Of a DNA stretch of 64,000 bases, positions 1-13,124 are shown piece after piece; positions within the stretch are counted from its first letter, which is position 1, and every line of letters begins with the position of its first letter. This stretch comes from Rattus norvegicus. Lineage: Eukaryota > Chordata > Mammalia > Rodentia > Muridae. A program made the position numbers and the translations under genes. Under the pieces are notes generated by a model. It saw nothing but the letters and a program-made list of their open reading frames with translations, had not been told where the DNA came from and ran no database searches. Location of the stretch: contig NC_086022.1 in assembly GCF_036323735.1 (NCBI RefSeq), positions 66,537,202-66,601,201 on the forward strand, read 5' to 3'.

Positions 1-988
1 CGCCAGCCTCAAACTTAGAAGCGGGCGGATGGCAAAGCTGAAGTGCCTGGAGTGTGCTGTCTGGTGCTCTTCCTGCGCATATGCTGGCACGGAGGGAGGT
101 GACAGGAGCTATGGCACCTGCGTCATCGGTTATTCTGGGAATTTGTGCAGATTCTCTCCTTGACTTCATGAACACATGGTAAAGCATGCCCCTTCCTTGC
201 AGGCACCGCCGGGAAGCCAGCCATTCAGTACAATCGGTAACCATGCATAACAGAAAGCGAACAGGAGGTGCACCTTTGAGGCCCCTCACTGTGACAGAGA
301 ATGACCCGAGACTCTGAAGTGACCTCAGGCATAGATGCATGATATCTAGAAGACACTCAAAAAAGTGACTCAAATCCTCTTCTCTCTCCAGCTACTTCTT
401 CAAACCCGAGCAAACATTAAGAAAACAACTAGAAAATGAGTATATATCCTGTACTACCTAATCTTTATTGCCTTACCTTGAATCGGTTTATTAAAACACC
501 TAAATAAAAGAGAAAGGGCGTAGAAAGGAAGGGATGCCGGGTGTTTAATAGTAGACACAGTAAGTTGAGTTCAGTATGGATTAGTAGATGCTGCCTTAGA
601 AGGCAAAACTGAGTTGATGCATCAGAGGACATGGGACCCCAAATTGGAAAGGTGGGGAGTAAGACCACTCACCAACAGGCAGAAAAAAAACTGTCTCTAT
701 AAACCAAACTAAATATTAAAACTAGTTCATCTGAACACAATATACCCCCAAACAATTGGCAAAGTAGAGCCATCTATTCTACATATAGTAAAATGTACCA
801 AAAAGAACGTCAAATAAGATAACTAAAGCGAGATTGTATGTTCCAATGAGAGTGATCTAGGACCCATGGTTCCTTCTTGATGTTTTTTCTCTCCTTTCTA
901 ACACAGTGAGGTCCCCAGAGCATGCACATGCTCTGCTATCTGCTTCCCAGTGTCTCCATGTCACCCAGGAAGGCAAGCACAGACTCAC
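1..988 (-). other. Dgki: Intron downstream of window exon 13 (partial)
   Basis: This is the 5' part of an intron whose far end lies outside the window. It is unremarkable A/T-rich sequence with no exon-like segment recognised. On the transcribed strand two AATAAA hexamers occur at 464-469 and 487-492, about 500 nt after the donor of window exon 13; their use is unknown. Confidence 0.85.
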
Positions 989-1188
989 TCATTGAGCAAA
1001 GGCATTGAGGTTCTCCGCTTGCTCTTCTGTACCATGTTGGCCTGATTCCTCAAGGAGATCCGAATCATAGCAGGCGCCAACCTACATGGCTCCCCGTCCA
1101 CTTGCATGGGAATGGACTTGTACGTCAGAAGCATCACTTCCCGACATTGGTGCAACCTTTCTCCGTGGCCCCCGACTTGCAGGGCAGC
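989..1188 (-). CDS. Dgki: Dgki window exon 13: C-terminal end of accessory domain
   Basis: This is the largest exon in the window: 200 nt, phase 0 in, two bases of an Asp codon out. It starts AALQVGGHGERLHQCREVML, includes IPMQVDGEPCRL, and ends with a basic patch, QKSKRRTSMPLLN. QVDGEPC is a signature of the accessory domain's final strand. The acceptor is CTTCCCCTTCCTTGGACAG and the donor GA/GTGAGT. If the intron were retained, translation would add Glu and stop at the TGA overlapping the donor. The following exon (family: DPQSVPDRL) lies before position 1. Confidence 0.96.
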
Positions 1189-1630
1189 CTGTCCAAGGAA
1201 GGGGAAGAGGAGCCAAGAGTCAATGCCTGACATTTCCAGAAGCTACATCCAGATCTACTGCAGACAAGCAACAGCCTTTGATAGCATCGGTAACACTCAT
1301 TAGCCAACAAGAACTTGAAGATACCATAGCTACAAATAATTTCAATATGGAAAGCTTCTGAGGAAGTGCATCATGTATTCCCAGAGATAGCCTCTGTCCA
1401 TTTTACACAGTATGAATGTAGATATAGCTGTGACAGGAAAAAGATGAATACATATTTATGTATCTTTCATGTTGGGCTTGCATGCATGTAGAAGTCAGGG
1501 GACAGCTTTCAGGAATGGGTTTTCTCCTTCCATCATGTAGGTCCCATTGGTAGAATTTTTCAGGCTTGACAGCAAATTGAGCCATCTTGACAGCCCTCAT
1601 GCAAGATTAATTAACATAAACGGGTTGTTA

Positions 1631-1736
1631 TGTGTTGTGTGTGTTGTATGTATAGTGTGTGTTGTGTGTGTTGTGTGTATAGTATGTGTGTTGTGTGTGT
1701 GTTGTATGTGTATTGTTGTGTGTGTTGTATGTGTAT
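1631..1736. repeat. TG-rich simple repeat
   Basis: An imperfect GTGTTGT/GTATGT tract of about 106 bp. It gives a spurious Val/Cys-rich open frame on the plus strand. Confidence 0.9.
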
Positions 1737-2930
1737 TATCTATTCTCAATAAGTAATTGATGTCAGCATAATAAAAATTAATAAAGAGGACAAAGCATAT
1801 ACTTTACCAATCTCTAAATTGAACTCACTAATGCTTAAGTGTACAGTCGATTTTAATACTTGATGACAGTTTTCTTTCTACCTAAAGTCTCTTTAGACTA
1901 TTTCAAATTTGTTTCAGTAAGTAACATGGTAAAAATAAATTTTAAAAAGTAAGTTATTAAATTTAAGACATCCTGACAACTTGAAAATCTCACATCTAAT
2001 GCTATTATGCTTATAAAATCAATTCTGTAACTAACTTAGAAAAACAAAGCCCAAAATATATCTAGAATAACATGAAAGAAAAAACTAATGGTTATTTTAC
2101 TATCCTTACTATCAAAATACTTTTCATAAAAACGTGTCATTAAATTCGTGGTGTCTGCATACCAACAGGGATGGTGAATGGAAATATACGGAGAAAACTA
2201 CATTCATTTTCTGGGGGTATGACCATGGATTTGACAATATAATTCATTGAGTAAGTAATGGATAATTTAGTCAAGGGTGTTAGGAGTAGCTAGCAGGACA
2301 TGTAGAAAAATAAACTCAATATAATATTCCATATCATACACAAAGAAGAAATATATATTATACATTAATCTGAAGGAGAAAGCAAAATAGTTATCCCATC
2401 TTCTACAGTTTGGTATGTTCTGTTGTTGGTGATGATGTTTTTGTTTCTTTTTATCAAAAGGAAATGTTGCTTTGCAACTAATCTGACCTTGAACCCTCCC
2501 CAATGCTCTGGCTTCAGCCTCTTTAGTACTGGTTACTCTAGCACACTTTAGATTAGTACTCTTCAGTACAGACCTGCACTACCACACTGAGCACTACAAT
2601 TTCGCTCTTGAATGTCCTCTGAAGTCATATGTGCTAAATGTCTGGTCTCCAGTCCATGGCTTTATTGGGAGATACTTTAAGAAGTGGAGCCTTGGGGGAC
2701 AAGCTGGGTCACTGGCGTCACATCTTTGAGGGGTATCAGGACCCTGGCCCTCCTGTTATTAATGCTTTTTCTATTATGTGCCCTTACTATGATACCTTGG
2801 CATAGACACAAATACAACACCCAAGTGACCACAGATTCAAACCATGAGCAAAAATATCCTTTTGGTTAAAAGCCAATTATCCCAGATATTTTGCCACAGT
2901 AATGGCTAACTACTTACCATCTCTCGTCTT

Positions 2931-3270
2931 TTCTTTTTTTTAATTGGTTATTTTGTTTATTTACATTTCAAATGTTGTCCTGCTTCCCATTCTCCCCTTT
3001 GCTATGCCCACCACCACATCCCCCTCCCCTTTGCCTCTGAGAGGGTGCTCCCCACACCAACTCCCACCTCATCACTCTAGCATCCCCCTATGCTGGGGCA
3101 TTGAACCTCCACAGAACCAAGGGCCTCCCCTCCCACTGATGTCAGGTAAGGCCATCCTCTGCTACATATGGGACAAAAAAAATGGAACAGAGTCTGAAGG
3201 AAAGGCCATCCAGAGATGGCCCCATCTTGTGATCCATCCCATATGCAGACACTTTCTCCTATTCAAGCAG
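2931..3270 (-). mobile_element. LINE-1 3' end with inverted 5' segment
   Basis: Positions 2931-3172 are the reverse complement of a murid LINE-1 3' untranslated region, starting with a poly-T and including the CAAGGGCCTC and CCATCCTCTGCTACATATG blocks. From about 3173 the LINE-1 sequence is in the opposite orientation (GTCTGAAGGAAAGGCCATCC and so on), which in an intact element lies 5' of the first part. This is the structure expected from twin-priming insertion. Confidence 0.78.
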
Positions 3271-6200
3271 CCTCCCCAGTTGTGGCTAAGCCTCCACTGG
3301 AGGCTATCTTTGTCTCTCCGGAACACAGGAATAGCCTCAGCAACAGGCCCTCTTCTGGTGGAGTAACTCCCTTTCAGAATACTGTCTCCTGCTTCACAAC
3401 TCTCATGACAAAGCTAATCAAAAGCCTTCTCAGATTGCCATGTCTCTCTCCAAAGTTGTATCTCTTATCATGTCCTAGGTCCCTTAGGACTAATACTACC
3501 ATCTACAGCCACTCTCACTCTAGCACCAGAGGTCGCAGGGACTTTGATGACTGATGAATCTACAGGCTGTCTGCCTTTCAGTTCCTCTGACATCCTCTCG
3601 TTAGCCTTCTGCACTTCAACAGCCTCAGTGAAACTAGCTCATATGGGTTCCTCCCTTCGCGATGCCCGATGCTAGTCAAAAAGAAGAAAATTCTACCTAG
3701 ATGATTCGTGACACCATGACTGGTTAGTTCACAATGTCCCACACAAGGCTTTACAGTCATTCTCTTTCCATAGAGCAATATCATTAAGTTTTATTGCCTT
3801 TCCCCCAGGTCATCAAGAATTAAACTCTGAACGCCAGTGTGCTACAAAGTCCCACGGGATGCTGTTAGCGAGTCTAACAATCTTAGCAGTGGCACTTCCC
3901 CAGTGAGCTGTCCACATAATTAACTACTTAGAGAGAAACTAATCGGACTTGCATTTCCTCAAATGTGGATGATTTGGGTTTACTTCTATGATCTTTTTCT
4001 GGACTAGCATTTTATGATTCTAGATTGTGTCTATAATTCAAGAATATCATGTTCTTAAATACCACCTCATCCCATCTAGAATCATTGTTCTTTATTTCTC
4101 TGTATCTGACATAGAAGTAATGTTCATAGAAGTCAGTCATTGCCAAAATAAAGTGGGATAATTTAAGAAAGGAAGGGAGTTTGCCTGAAAACCCTCTTCT
4201 TAGTTATTGCATAAGAGAATTAAAATTCAAGAAAAGAATTCTACCTATAGTGTATTTACAAATTCCCCCTTAATGACAACATAAAGACTGAAAAGTCTAA
4301 GAGCACTTGTATGTATATGCTGTGTGTATCTCTGTTTAACGGACACAGAGTCTAACCAGGACTAACATAACATCATGACAAAAAAAAACAAAAACAAAAA
4401 CGGAAAAAGAAGAAGTAAAAATGCCTGATAGAACTTCACCTTTAGAAAGATCTGAGGTTCTATGGCACAATTTCGAGAAAAATCTCTACGCTTTAAAACT
4501 ACTTAAAGAAATCATCATAACTTTAAAATCTGTGATATCCTGAAAGTTAAAATAGTGACAGAATCAACAATCTATCCTGAGAAATGGGATAAGACATATT
4601 TGTATAAATCTGGGAAGAAACACATTCCTACTGATATTTTTAACTCTCAACTTGTTAGTATTCGTCATTTATATTAGACACACTTTATATCTTGTAAAGG
4701 AAGAATAAAAAAGGTTGTGTTAAAACAATTCGTACTACCTAACAATAAGACATAGTTTAGATTACATTCAGTAAATCATCTAACGAGTAGATAATCAATG
4801 GATCCTGACACACAAAGAAGAAACCATGGTCCATAAAGAAGGAAACACTAAAATGATCTCACAGTGCAGCTTAGTAGCACACCGGATCCTGCAGAAGGAA
4901 ATAGGTCACTGAGAATGGAAGCAGATCAATAGATATTACTGATCCCAGCAACACAGGCAGGAGTGCTTCCTGTTATCCCACCATCTGTGAGACAGTAACT
5001 AGCCAACTCTTTAACTGAATGCATAGGGGAAGGATAAGAGAGCAGAGGGTACATGGATGAAAAACAGGTTTCAGATTCATAAGAATCAATGAGACTAAAA
5101 CGGACTAAAAGCAAGGAACACCACTGCAGTGTGCAGAGAAATGCCTGTGCTGCCATGACCAAAGGACGCCCATGTTCTAATTCATCGAAACCATGGAAGC
5201 CATACACAGCAGAAGTGCATTTTCCAATTTAAGTAAACGAACGTTGAGAAGGAAGAGCAAATGCTTTGGGATCTGGGAGGGGGTGCAATAAGCACAAAAA
5301 CCCCTGCACAGGGGAAATGCAGAGCGAGAGAAGAGAGGCAGAGAGGCAACACAAGAACACAGAGCAAAGAATGCAAAAAGAGCGCAGTGCACCCTTTCTC
5401 TACAGAACCTTAGACTTCTTTATAAATGCTAACAAAACACCATCATGCTGTCTAAAGCTACTGTTTGTGGGACAGCCTATGTGTTTATAGACTGTTTATT
5501 GGGGGAGTCCCTGCCTTCATACTCACAGGTGACCCCACCAAGCTCCAATGGATTGTTCTAATCTAATGGTCACACACATGCCTGGTTAAACTAAGTGGCT
5601 CACAAAACAAACCGAAGGTCACATTTATGTAAAGGAAACAGGTAGAGTTGGGGAGTGGGTTTGACAGGAATAAGGAAGGTCCAGGGGTGGGGAAGACTAA
5701 TCCAAAGGGGCTATCATCTGAATATGGGAAATGGATTTCAGAATAAGACCACTATAAAGGCAGATTAAACAGGACAGTGTGCACCGACATAAAAACAAGA
5801 GAATGGAAGGAGATGGAATTCAGGGGAAGGCAAAACCACAGAAGGGGAGAGTCACTCAGAATAACACCGATGAGAACAACAAATGTTTTTAACAGCATAA
5901 GAGCTGCCTTGCACAATGCACAAAGGTTTTCCTAATTAAGAGACTTCCTTAGACATGCATGAAACTTTAAACTACAAATCATCAAGGAGACAAGAAAAGA
6001 GAATGCCTTCCCTGTCTAACTTGGAGCTAGTATTTTAAGGTGTATGTGCACACGCATGCACGCACGCAAACATGCACGCACTTGTCGGCATGTTTGCATG
6101 TGTGTGTAGCCCTAACAGGAATTAAGCCTACTTCATGAAACAAGAGGTCATAAGGGTGTGTAAGGTGACTCCTAGAGGGGTAGGGGATGGAGGAGGTAAT

Positions 6201-6321
6201 GTTGAAAGGAATACAGAGTAATGAAAATGCATTTACAGTGTATTTGTGTATAAAACCCTCAAAGATTAAATGACAAATACAATAATGTTGAAAATGCATA
6301 TTTGTTAAAAGAGACGTGAAG

Positions 6322-6322
6322 A

Positions 6323-6388
<66 letters not shown>
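6322..6388. repeat. (CA)n(GA)n microsatellite
   Basis: A short CA run passes directly into about 25 GA dinucleotides. Confidence 0.95.
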
Positions 6389-6389
<1 letters not shown>

Positions 6390-6464
6390 AGACAGGTTCT
6401 CTCTCCAATAAATATGTGTGCCAAAAAACGTGTATCTAGATTACCTCCACTTATTCTTTTCTTA

Positions 6465-6575
6465 TATATTATACGCAATGGCAGTTTTCACTCCTCCCTC
6501 TCCTCCCATCTCCCCTCTTCCCCAGATCCACTCCTCTTCTACTTCTCTTAAAACTCCATAATAAAAGGCAAGCCA
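6465..6575 (-). mobile_element. Old LINE-1 (Lx-like) 3' remnant
   Basis: A pyrimidine-rich block with CTCCTCCCATCTCC and CCCAGATCCACTCCTCTTC resembles the antisense 3' UTR of old murid LINE-1 families. It is short and diverged. Confidence 0.5.
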
Positions 6576-9572
6576 CTCATTAGCATATTTAAAATATGAA
6601 TTTCTCAAAAGACAAAGTGTAATAATAAGTCAGGCTTATTCTGTCACTTCTGTTGGGTGAGCTGTTAACCAACTGTTGCCAAGTTCAACCTCACAAGACA
6701 CACCCAACTCCTTTACGATTTGTTGTGGTCCCATTACTACTCTTACTAACTGCAGAGTTTTAAACCTTAATCAGCTCTTACTACTACGCCCATGATGACA
6801 TTGAATCAATGCTCTCTTCCTGGGGTCCTGTCAGAACAACTTGAACTCAGAGTTCACACACAACATTAATCAGAGTTATTCATGAGAGCAAACATCAGAA
6901 ACACAAAGCTTCATAAAGGGAAGGATTATCATTTAAACTGTGATATGCTTATATCATGAAGAGGAAGTTATCACTTGTAGGAGGGTTCTGCCATAATGTT
7001 GGAATTCGAGGAAAGCCAACCATCCTGGTAAGGAGAACAATGCTGGCTGCTGTGCTGATGTAATTGTCTGTGAAACTGTGTGAATTTCCTGTTGCTTTGT
7101 TATGACAAACCCTGGGAAAGAAGGGCTCGATCCAATGACATAAGGAAAGAACCCTTAGTAAAAATTATTAAACCGCTTTTTAAGCTGTATGTGTGTTTTC
7201 AAACGTAAAAACCAAGTCACTGGAAGGAAAGACATCAGAAATCAGAACATGAGTAGCTCTCCGTAGGCGTTCTGGTGAGATCTACAGCTTTCACTTCAGT
7301 TCTTACACTTACGTGTGTTATAAAATTAGCATTTCGTTTTCTAAAAAGCAAAAGAGAAGATCACATTGTGCAGAAGTATTAAAACCTCAGCCCTGGGAAT
7401 TTATCCCCACCCTCCAAGACTGACCAGCCCTTTCCTCCGCCTTCCTCATCCAGAAATGTAAAAGAACTTACACATTTTAATTTCAAGTAACAAGAGAGAT
7501 CAATGAGCTTTCTTCAAAGTTGAGAAGCCTGAATCGCAAATGAGGGTCCCACTTCCTCCATGTGCATCATGCTTTGTACTGTCTTGAAAAGTTTTAAATT
7601 ACTTAGAAACAGACTCAACACGAAAGACCCTTCCTGGCCATAATAACAAAAAATTGAGGCAGAAACAAATACATGTTACAATGGCTGATTATGGGCTCCA
7701 TAAAACCCAAGAAGGCAATCAGGCTGTTCAGTACCCCCTGAGAGAGCATCTTAATTAGCAGGAATGCACCGCAACCAAAGGAGTCAACTGATGACTTCTC
7801 TTTGAAGTTTGCAATTACAACATAAACAGTCTAAAGGAAATACTTTTCTTTTCCCCTATTCCAGTAATTCAATTTAAAATCTCTTTTCAAGAATCAGTCT
7901 GAGCTTCCTTTTCTTCGAGTGTTCTTAAATTATAAGCAATATACAAAAATATTTATGAGTTTATTGCATAACCTTTAAAACATGTAGCCTTTAATGATTT
8001 CAGACATGTCAATTTCTAAGAAAAAAAATTAGCTGCACCTAGTAGTTAAGGTTTTAAATTATATGGAAACTATTTGAAGTACATATTTAAAAAGAGTAAT
8101 TTTAAGTACGTAGACCCTTCTGTTTAGACAGGCATTTTAAAGCATATGCTTATAATTTTACGTAATTTACCTTCTTGGAGATATAATCAATAGAATACCC
8201 TCAATGAATTGAAAACTGAAGGACTGAACATAAAAATACTTTCATACCAATTAAAAAAACAATATTAACCATTGAATGAGTGATAGCTAAATGTTGTGTG
8301 AATATTTAGAAATGCTTTGCCAGGGTTATTTAAAGAGCACATAATGTTCAAAAGTATACAGCTTTTAACTGTATTACTTAAATGGCAAAGCAGAGCTAAC
8401 TCTACTTCTAAGGCAGGATTTTCTGCCCAGAAACAACTGCATTCCCTAGAACTGGAGATTCTATCACACATCTGACACACATGTGGCTTTGCAGTGTGCA
8501 TGTTGTGCAAAGAGGAAATTATAGTTGTCATGACTTTATGGTTCCATTCCCTCTTCACCAAATCCCATATATTAACTTCCTCCCCTCCTCACTCCAGCTA
8601 GCCACAGGATGGCAGAGAGAGGGATTTGACAGACTCTCCAATGCCATCTCTCTAACCTATGGAGGTCCCCTGACTTCCACTCACGAATTGTCAGTTGTCC
8701 ACTTTTAAGTAGATGCTGACTTCTTCCACAGATTTCAGAGCTCAGCTCTTGCACAATGCTCTTACTCTCTCTGCCTTCTTTAGTGGATTCCTCCTTTGGC
8801 CAATTGCCTGCAATAACCCCCCCCAGAACCATTTAACACTCCTCTAAGGTTACAATGGTTCTCAACATCCAAACACCTCTGCAACTCACCAGGCCCTTTC
8901 ATCTTCTTCCTTCACCATATAGTATACTCATGCACTTGGACACCAATGCCAATTTGATGATTTGTCTAACAAGCCCCAGGGATAGAGATTCAGATCACAT
9001 CAGATTGGGGGCCAGGCACAAGTCTCATCATGGCCAACCCTCTTGCAACATCATCCCCATGGACAGCTTGAAGTGTTGTTTCTGCTCTACCTCTCTCCAC
9101 TCTTAATTGTAGAGTCACTTAAGCAACTACTTGTAGCTCTTCAAAGACATTGTTCTCAGGCTGCTTGCTCTGATAGGCCATTACACTCTAGAGACTCCTG
9201 CTTCTTCTGGGAATATTTGCAGACAGCATCACCTAACAGGCACCGTTGTTTTTGATATTCCTTTCTAGTGTCTCCCAACTCTCTCCTGGAATTTACTGTT
9301 TTATTCTTGGTCTTTCTTCCATTTTGGAGCTGGGAGTACCTCAAAGACAGGTCTTTTGTTTCCTTAACCAGTTGTACCCAGTAGCCTGTCATTTATGACT
9401 TGTGAGTTCACTATTTTATAACGGAAACTGATTGGAAACAGACATGTCTGAACGATTACTCTGAATTTACAAAATTGCTACCAATTAGAGGGGACCATTA
9501 TTGTCCACTTCCTCTCTGCTTCATGGCCTTTTATGGTCCACCCCAGGAGTTGTGAAGTTATACAATAGCACA

Positions 9573-9593
9573 CCTCTCTCTCTCTCTCTCTCC

Positions 9594-9645
<52 letters not shown>

Positions 9646-9666
9646 AACATACTCCCTCTCTCTCTG

Positions 9667-9701
<35 letters not shown>

Positions 9702-9725
9702 GTCTATGTCTCTGTCTCTATCTCT

Positions 9726-9756
<31 letters not shown>
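9573..9756. repeat. (CT)n/(CA)n compound microsatellite
   Basis: Alternating CT, CTGT and CA runs over about 184 bp. It produces a spurious SLSLSL/HTHTHT open frame. Confidence 0.95.
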
Positions 9757-9759
<3 letters not shown>

Positions 9760-9784
9760 TGTGTAAACGCATGTGGAGCACAGA

Positions 9785-10021
9785 TATAGATACTGGGTGT
9801 CTTCCTCTCTCACTCACTACCTTGTTTCTGGAACAGAGGCTTTCGTTGAACCTAGAGTTCACTCATTTGGACCAAAGAGCTTACAGCAAGACTCCCATGC
9901 CCACTTCCTGCACCAGAATTACAGGCACACCAAACATTTCACATAGGAACTGGGGATTTGAACTCAGGCCCTCATGCTTTTATGTTGAACCTTCTCCCCT
10001 CTGAGACATCTCTCCAGGCTC
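9785..10021 (-). mobile_element. B4-family SINE (antisense)
   Basis: It ends in the antisense tRNA-like head (GAACTCAGGCCCTCATGC, then GAGACATCTCTCCAGGCTCCC). Upstream is a B1-like portion with ACAGGCACACC. Moderately diverged. Confidence 0.7.
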
Positions 10022-11304
10022 CCACTGTCCTTGACTCATCACAAATGCACAAGCCCAACCAGACTCAAGGAAAAGACCACAGACTCAAATTCATCATGAG
10101 GTACATGTCTAAAAGTTCAAGGCCATTTTAAGCGTACTCTCTATGTGAGGTTGCCAGTGAACCAACTTGTTAACTTGAAAATTAATAATAATGAAAAATA
10201 ATTAAACAATGAAAATAAGAATCAGCTGCCATGCAAGACAGCACAACTAAGTGACCAAATAGAAAATGAAAGGGACTCTCCCCTTTAAATATTCCAGTAT
10301 TTAGACATAGGTCAGAGCTAGGGGTGTTGACATTTTGCAAGACTCAATTATTGTTGGATCCAGTCAATGCACATCAACACCCACTAACGTTACAGAAGAG
10401 ATTGGACCACATACTATCCAATCCTTTCTCAAAGAAAACTATGGCCAACAGAGCAGATTTGGGGGTCCATACTTCCTGTTCCCCCGGTTTCCTGAGTATA
10501 GATAAAAAAAATGTCATCAACTAGCTTCCTGCTCCCACTGGCATGCTGTGTTTTCTGGGCCATAATCCACTCTATCACCGGGGAGCCATTACCCCAAATA
10601 AACTCTTTCTTCCTTAAGTTGCTTTTGGTCATTGAATTTTAACAAAGCAATATCAAAGAATCAAATATACAAGCTAAGTGTCTAAACTTTGATCTTGGAC
10701 ACAGTGAGGACATAAGGAACATACCCTTTAGTCACATAGACCCTCACCACTCAGATAGTTCCTGATCGCTCTTGTCTCACAGGTAGCATGAGGAAGCTGT
10801 GGTACATGGTAACTACTTAATCAACTTTCACTGGATCGAAGTATAAGTCAGTGAGGAAGATACAGGGCTGTTTGTGAGTGTGTGTGTGTGTTGAGGGGTG
10901 TCTGTTATACACAGCACAGCTCTGTTACCTTTAGTCATTTTTTTTTTGCACATAGACTTTCTGAATTTAAGCCTGTTTTTTTTTTCCTCCTTTCTAATAG
11001 CTTAGAAAGCTTTGGTGATAAAGACTGCTCTAAGAAAGTCAGCACTTAAGAGTAAGTCTATGGTATACATTCTTCCTTTTATCCATCTCCCTCCTTCTCA
11101 GTTGCTGGATTTTCACCTTTCTTGCCCTGTCATTGTCCCCCTCAAATGCCAATGAAAGTCAGTCTCACCTTTAGAGACACCATCAATTGAAATGACACAG
11201 ATTCTTGTCATAATCGCAATAGGTTACTGTGTTAAAGTGCTTTGATTTTAGGTTAAAAACATTGAGGAAGAAACCATTGTCATTCACAAGGCAGACAAAA
11301 TGAG

Positions 11305-11612
11305 ATCTACGTTACTGTCAATTTGACAATCTATAATCACCTGGCACACAGATTTCTGGGTGTTCCCATGGGACAGTTATCCTGTGATTACATTAACTGA
11401 GGTTGGAAGATCTTTCAATGACTAGAGGCACCATTCCTGAGCTGGCATCCTGGACTACACTAAGTAGAGAAAGAAGCTGAGGAGGAGCATGCATTTACTG
11501 CGCCTGCGTCCAGAATGCCTTTACCTTTGCACTATGAGCTGAAACACTTTTCCTCTGGAGTTTCTTCTGTTGGAATATTTTATCACAGCAACAGGAAAAG
11601 AAACTAAGACAG
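11305..11612. mobile_element. Probable URR1-type DNA element
   Basis: A TCAATTTGACA...CACCTGG start and a TATTTTATCACAGCAACAGGAAAAGAAACTAAGACAG end recall the murid URR1 (hAT-like, non-autonomous) family. A similar terminal block recurs at 18888-19300. The class assignment is from memory. Confidence 0.55.
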
Positions 11613-11839
11613 ATAAGCTTCTGCTTATTAAAGTAGAAACACACCTTCTGACCTTTTGTGGATAGGGGCTAGCACAGCCCAGTTACAAAGGAGGTATCTG
11701 ATTTGTACAAACTATGAGTTCATACAATAATTTACATAATACAACATAAAGTGAGTAGTTTTTACAATTCTTAATTGGTCAACCCTAGTTGAATAAGTTG
11801 AAAACTATTTGAAACATACTTATACTAGAAATTCAGGGT

Positions 11840-12010
11840 TAAAAAAAAAGATGTATTTATTATGTATACAGTGTTCAGCCTGCATGCTGGGAAAGGCCAC
11901 CATAGCCCATTACAGATGGTTGTGAGCCACCATGTGGTTGCTGGGATTTGAACTCAAGACCTCTGGAAGAGCAGTCAGTGCTCTTAACAGCTGAGCCAAC
12001 TCTCCACCCC
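11840..12010 (-). mobile_element. B2/B3-family SINE (antisense)
   Basis: It reads from an A-rich start through TTACAGATGGTTGTGAGCCACC, GTGGTTGCTGGGATTTGAAC and GAGCAGTCAGTGCTCTTAAC to CTGAGCCAACTCTCC, the reverse complement of a complete B2-class SINE. Confidence 0.92.
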
Positions 12011-12465
12011 CTCAAATTTTAATATAAATACACAATATTAAAATACACAATATTAAATTATGAAGCGATGCGTCCACTGTAGCGAGTGCAGTTCTAAGGT
12101 AGTCATATGGTCTCTTTTCCCATTTATAAGTATTTAGAGATAATCCATACACTCATCTCATGCTATGTGAACAAGATGAAATTAAGTTTAAATAACTAGT
12201 TTTTTGTTAAGTATTCATTTTCTCAGCAAAGCAAGAAAAGCACCAATCAGGCCCCATGGTCTCGTGTTAATGCTGTACTCTGTGCCAAGATGGCTTCCTA
12301 AGCATAAACTGTTTATTCCCTAGAAAGTAAAACAACCAAATGAAATTGATTTATCTTCAAAGTATTAATATGAATAGGTTTTCAAACTTAATGACACATT
12401 CATCTTTATCCTAACCCAATCCATACTATGTAGAGTTTATGAATTAGTAAACCAAGAGAAAAAAA

Positions 12466-12955
12466 CTTTTTTATTGAAAGCAGTTTTTTTTCATACAACA
12501 TATTCTGATCATAGTTTCTCCAACCCAACTCCTCCCAGACGCCACCCATCTCCCAACCCATGTAAATCCATACCCTTCTTTCTCTGTCTCATTTGAAAAC
12601 AAACAGATATCTAAAAAAAATAAATGAATAAAAATATAAATAAAATAGGACAAAACAAGAAACAAGGCCAAAGAAAATGCTCCAGAAACAAAGACAGACA
12701 CAGAGACACACACAGTCACACAAAGAAATCCCACAGAAACACAAAATCAGAAAGCAAAATATTCAAGAAAAGACTTGTAAGGTAAAACAGAAAATGCCCA
12801 GACAGAGCATCATGAAACAAAAACCCTACAAAAGCACCACTGTGTACATTTTATGTTGCCCATCCACTGCGGGGCATGGGGCCTGCCCCGAAGTGTGTTC
12901 TGTATCCCCTGTCAGACTTCATTAGAGAAAAATAAGTTTTTCTTTGTGAACATTT
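12466..12955 (-). mobile_element. Lx-type LINE-1 3' end
   Basis: The antisense 3' UTR includes the A-rich ACAAAACAAGAAACAAGGCC region and CCATCCACTGCGGGGCATGG. It ends about 58 bp from the donor of window exon 12. Confidence 0.75.
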
Positions 12956-13012
12956 AAAGTCTACTCGTGCCTTATAAACAAGGGTTTTCAATAAGATTGA
13001 GATATTGCTCAC

Positions 13013-13124
13013 CAAAGAGGCCATAGTGAATCCGATGACTTCAATGTAACCATCATCATGACGCTGGGGTTCAAAGTCATGATGATCTCCAGGGTTTCCC
13101 CAAGGCATTGTGCCAGCACAATAT
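13013..13124 (-). CDS. Dgki: Dgki window exon 12: accessory domain, MPWGNPGDHHDFEPQ segment
   Basis: This 112-nt exon completes the split Arg codon and then gives 37 codons, from YCAGTMPWGNPGDHHDFEPQ to EVIGFTMASL. The block 'DDGYIEVIGF' is the terminal conserved core of DGK accessory domains. The acceptor is TGACCCTGTTTGCAG and the donor TTG/GTGAGC. The frame stays open for 53 codons past the donor into an old LINE-1 fragment that begins some 58 bp away. That read-through is not taken as coding, because the phase joins exactly to AALQVGG in window exon 13. Confidence 0.95.

Larger units (their letters stand above)
1189..13012 (-). other. Dgki: 11.8-kb intron between window exons 12 and 13
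   Basis: This intron holds a TG-rich tract near 1631, an inverted LINE-1 (2931-3270), an old LINE-1 tail near 6465, CA/GA and CT/CA microsatellites (6322-6388, 9573-9756), a B4 SINE, a B2 SINE, a probable URR1-type DNA element (11305-11612) and an Lx-type LINE-1 (12466-12955). The segments 3500-6300 and 7000-9500 look like ordinary A/T-rich sequence in which I recognise nothing. No additional exon was seen. Confidence 0.85.

Noticed and set aside
1086..1361. Plus-strand frames over exon 13
   Set aside because: Antisense shadows of the conserved kinase exon.
9501..10004. 167-codon frame rich in SLSLSL and HTHTHT
   Set aside because: CT and CA microsatellite translated together with an antisense B4 SINE.
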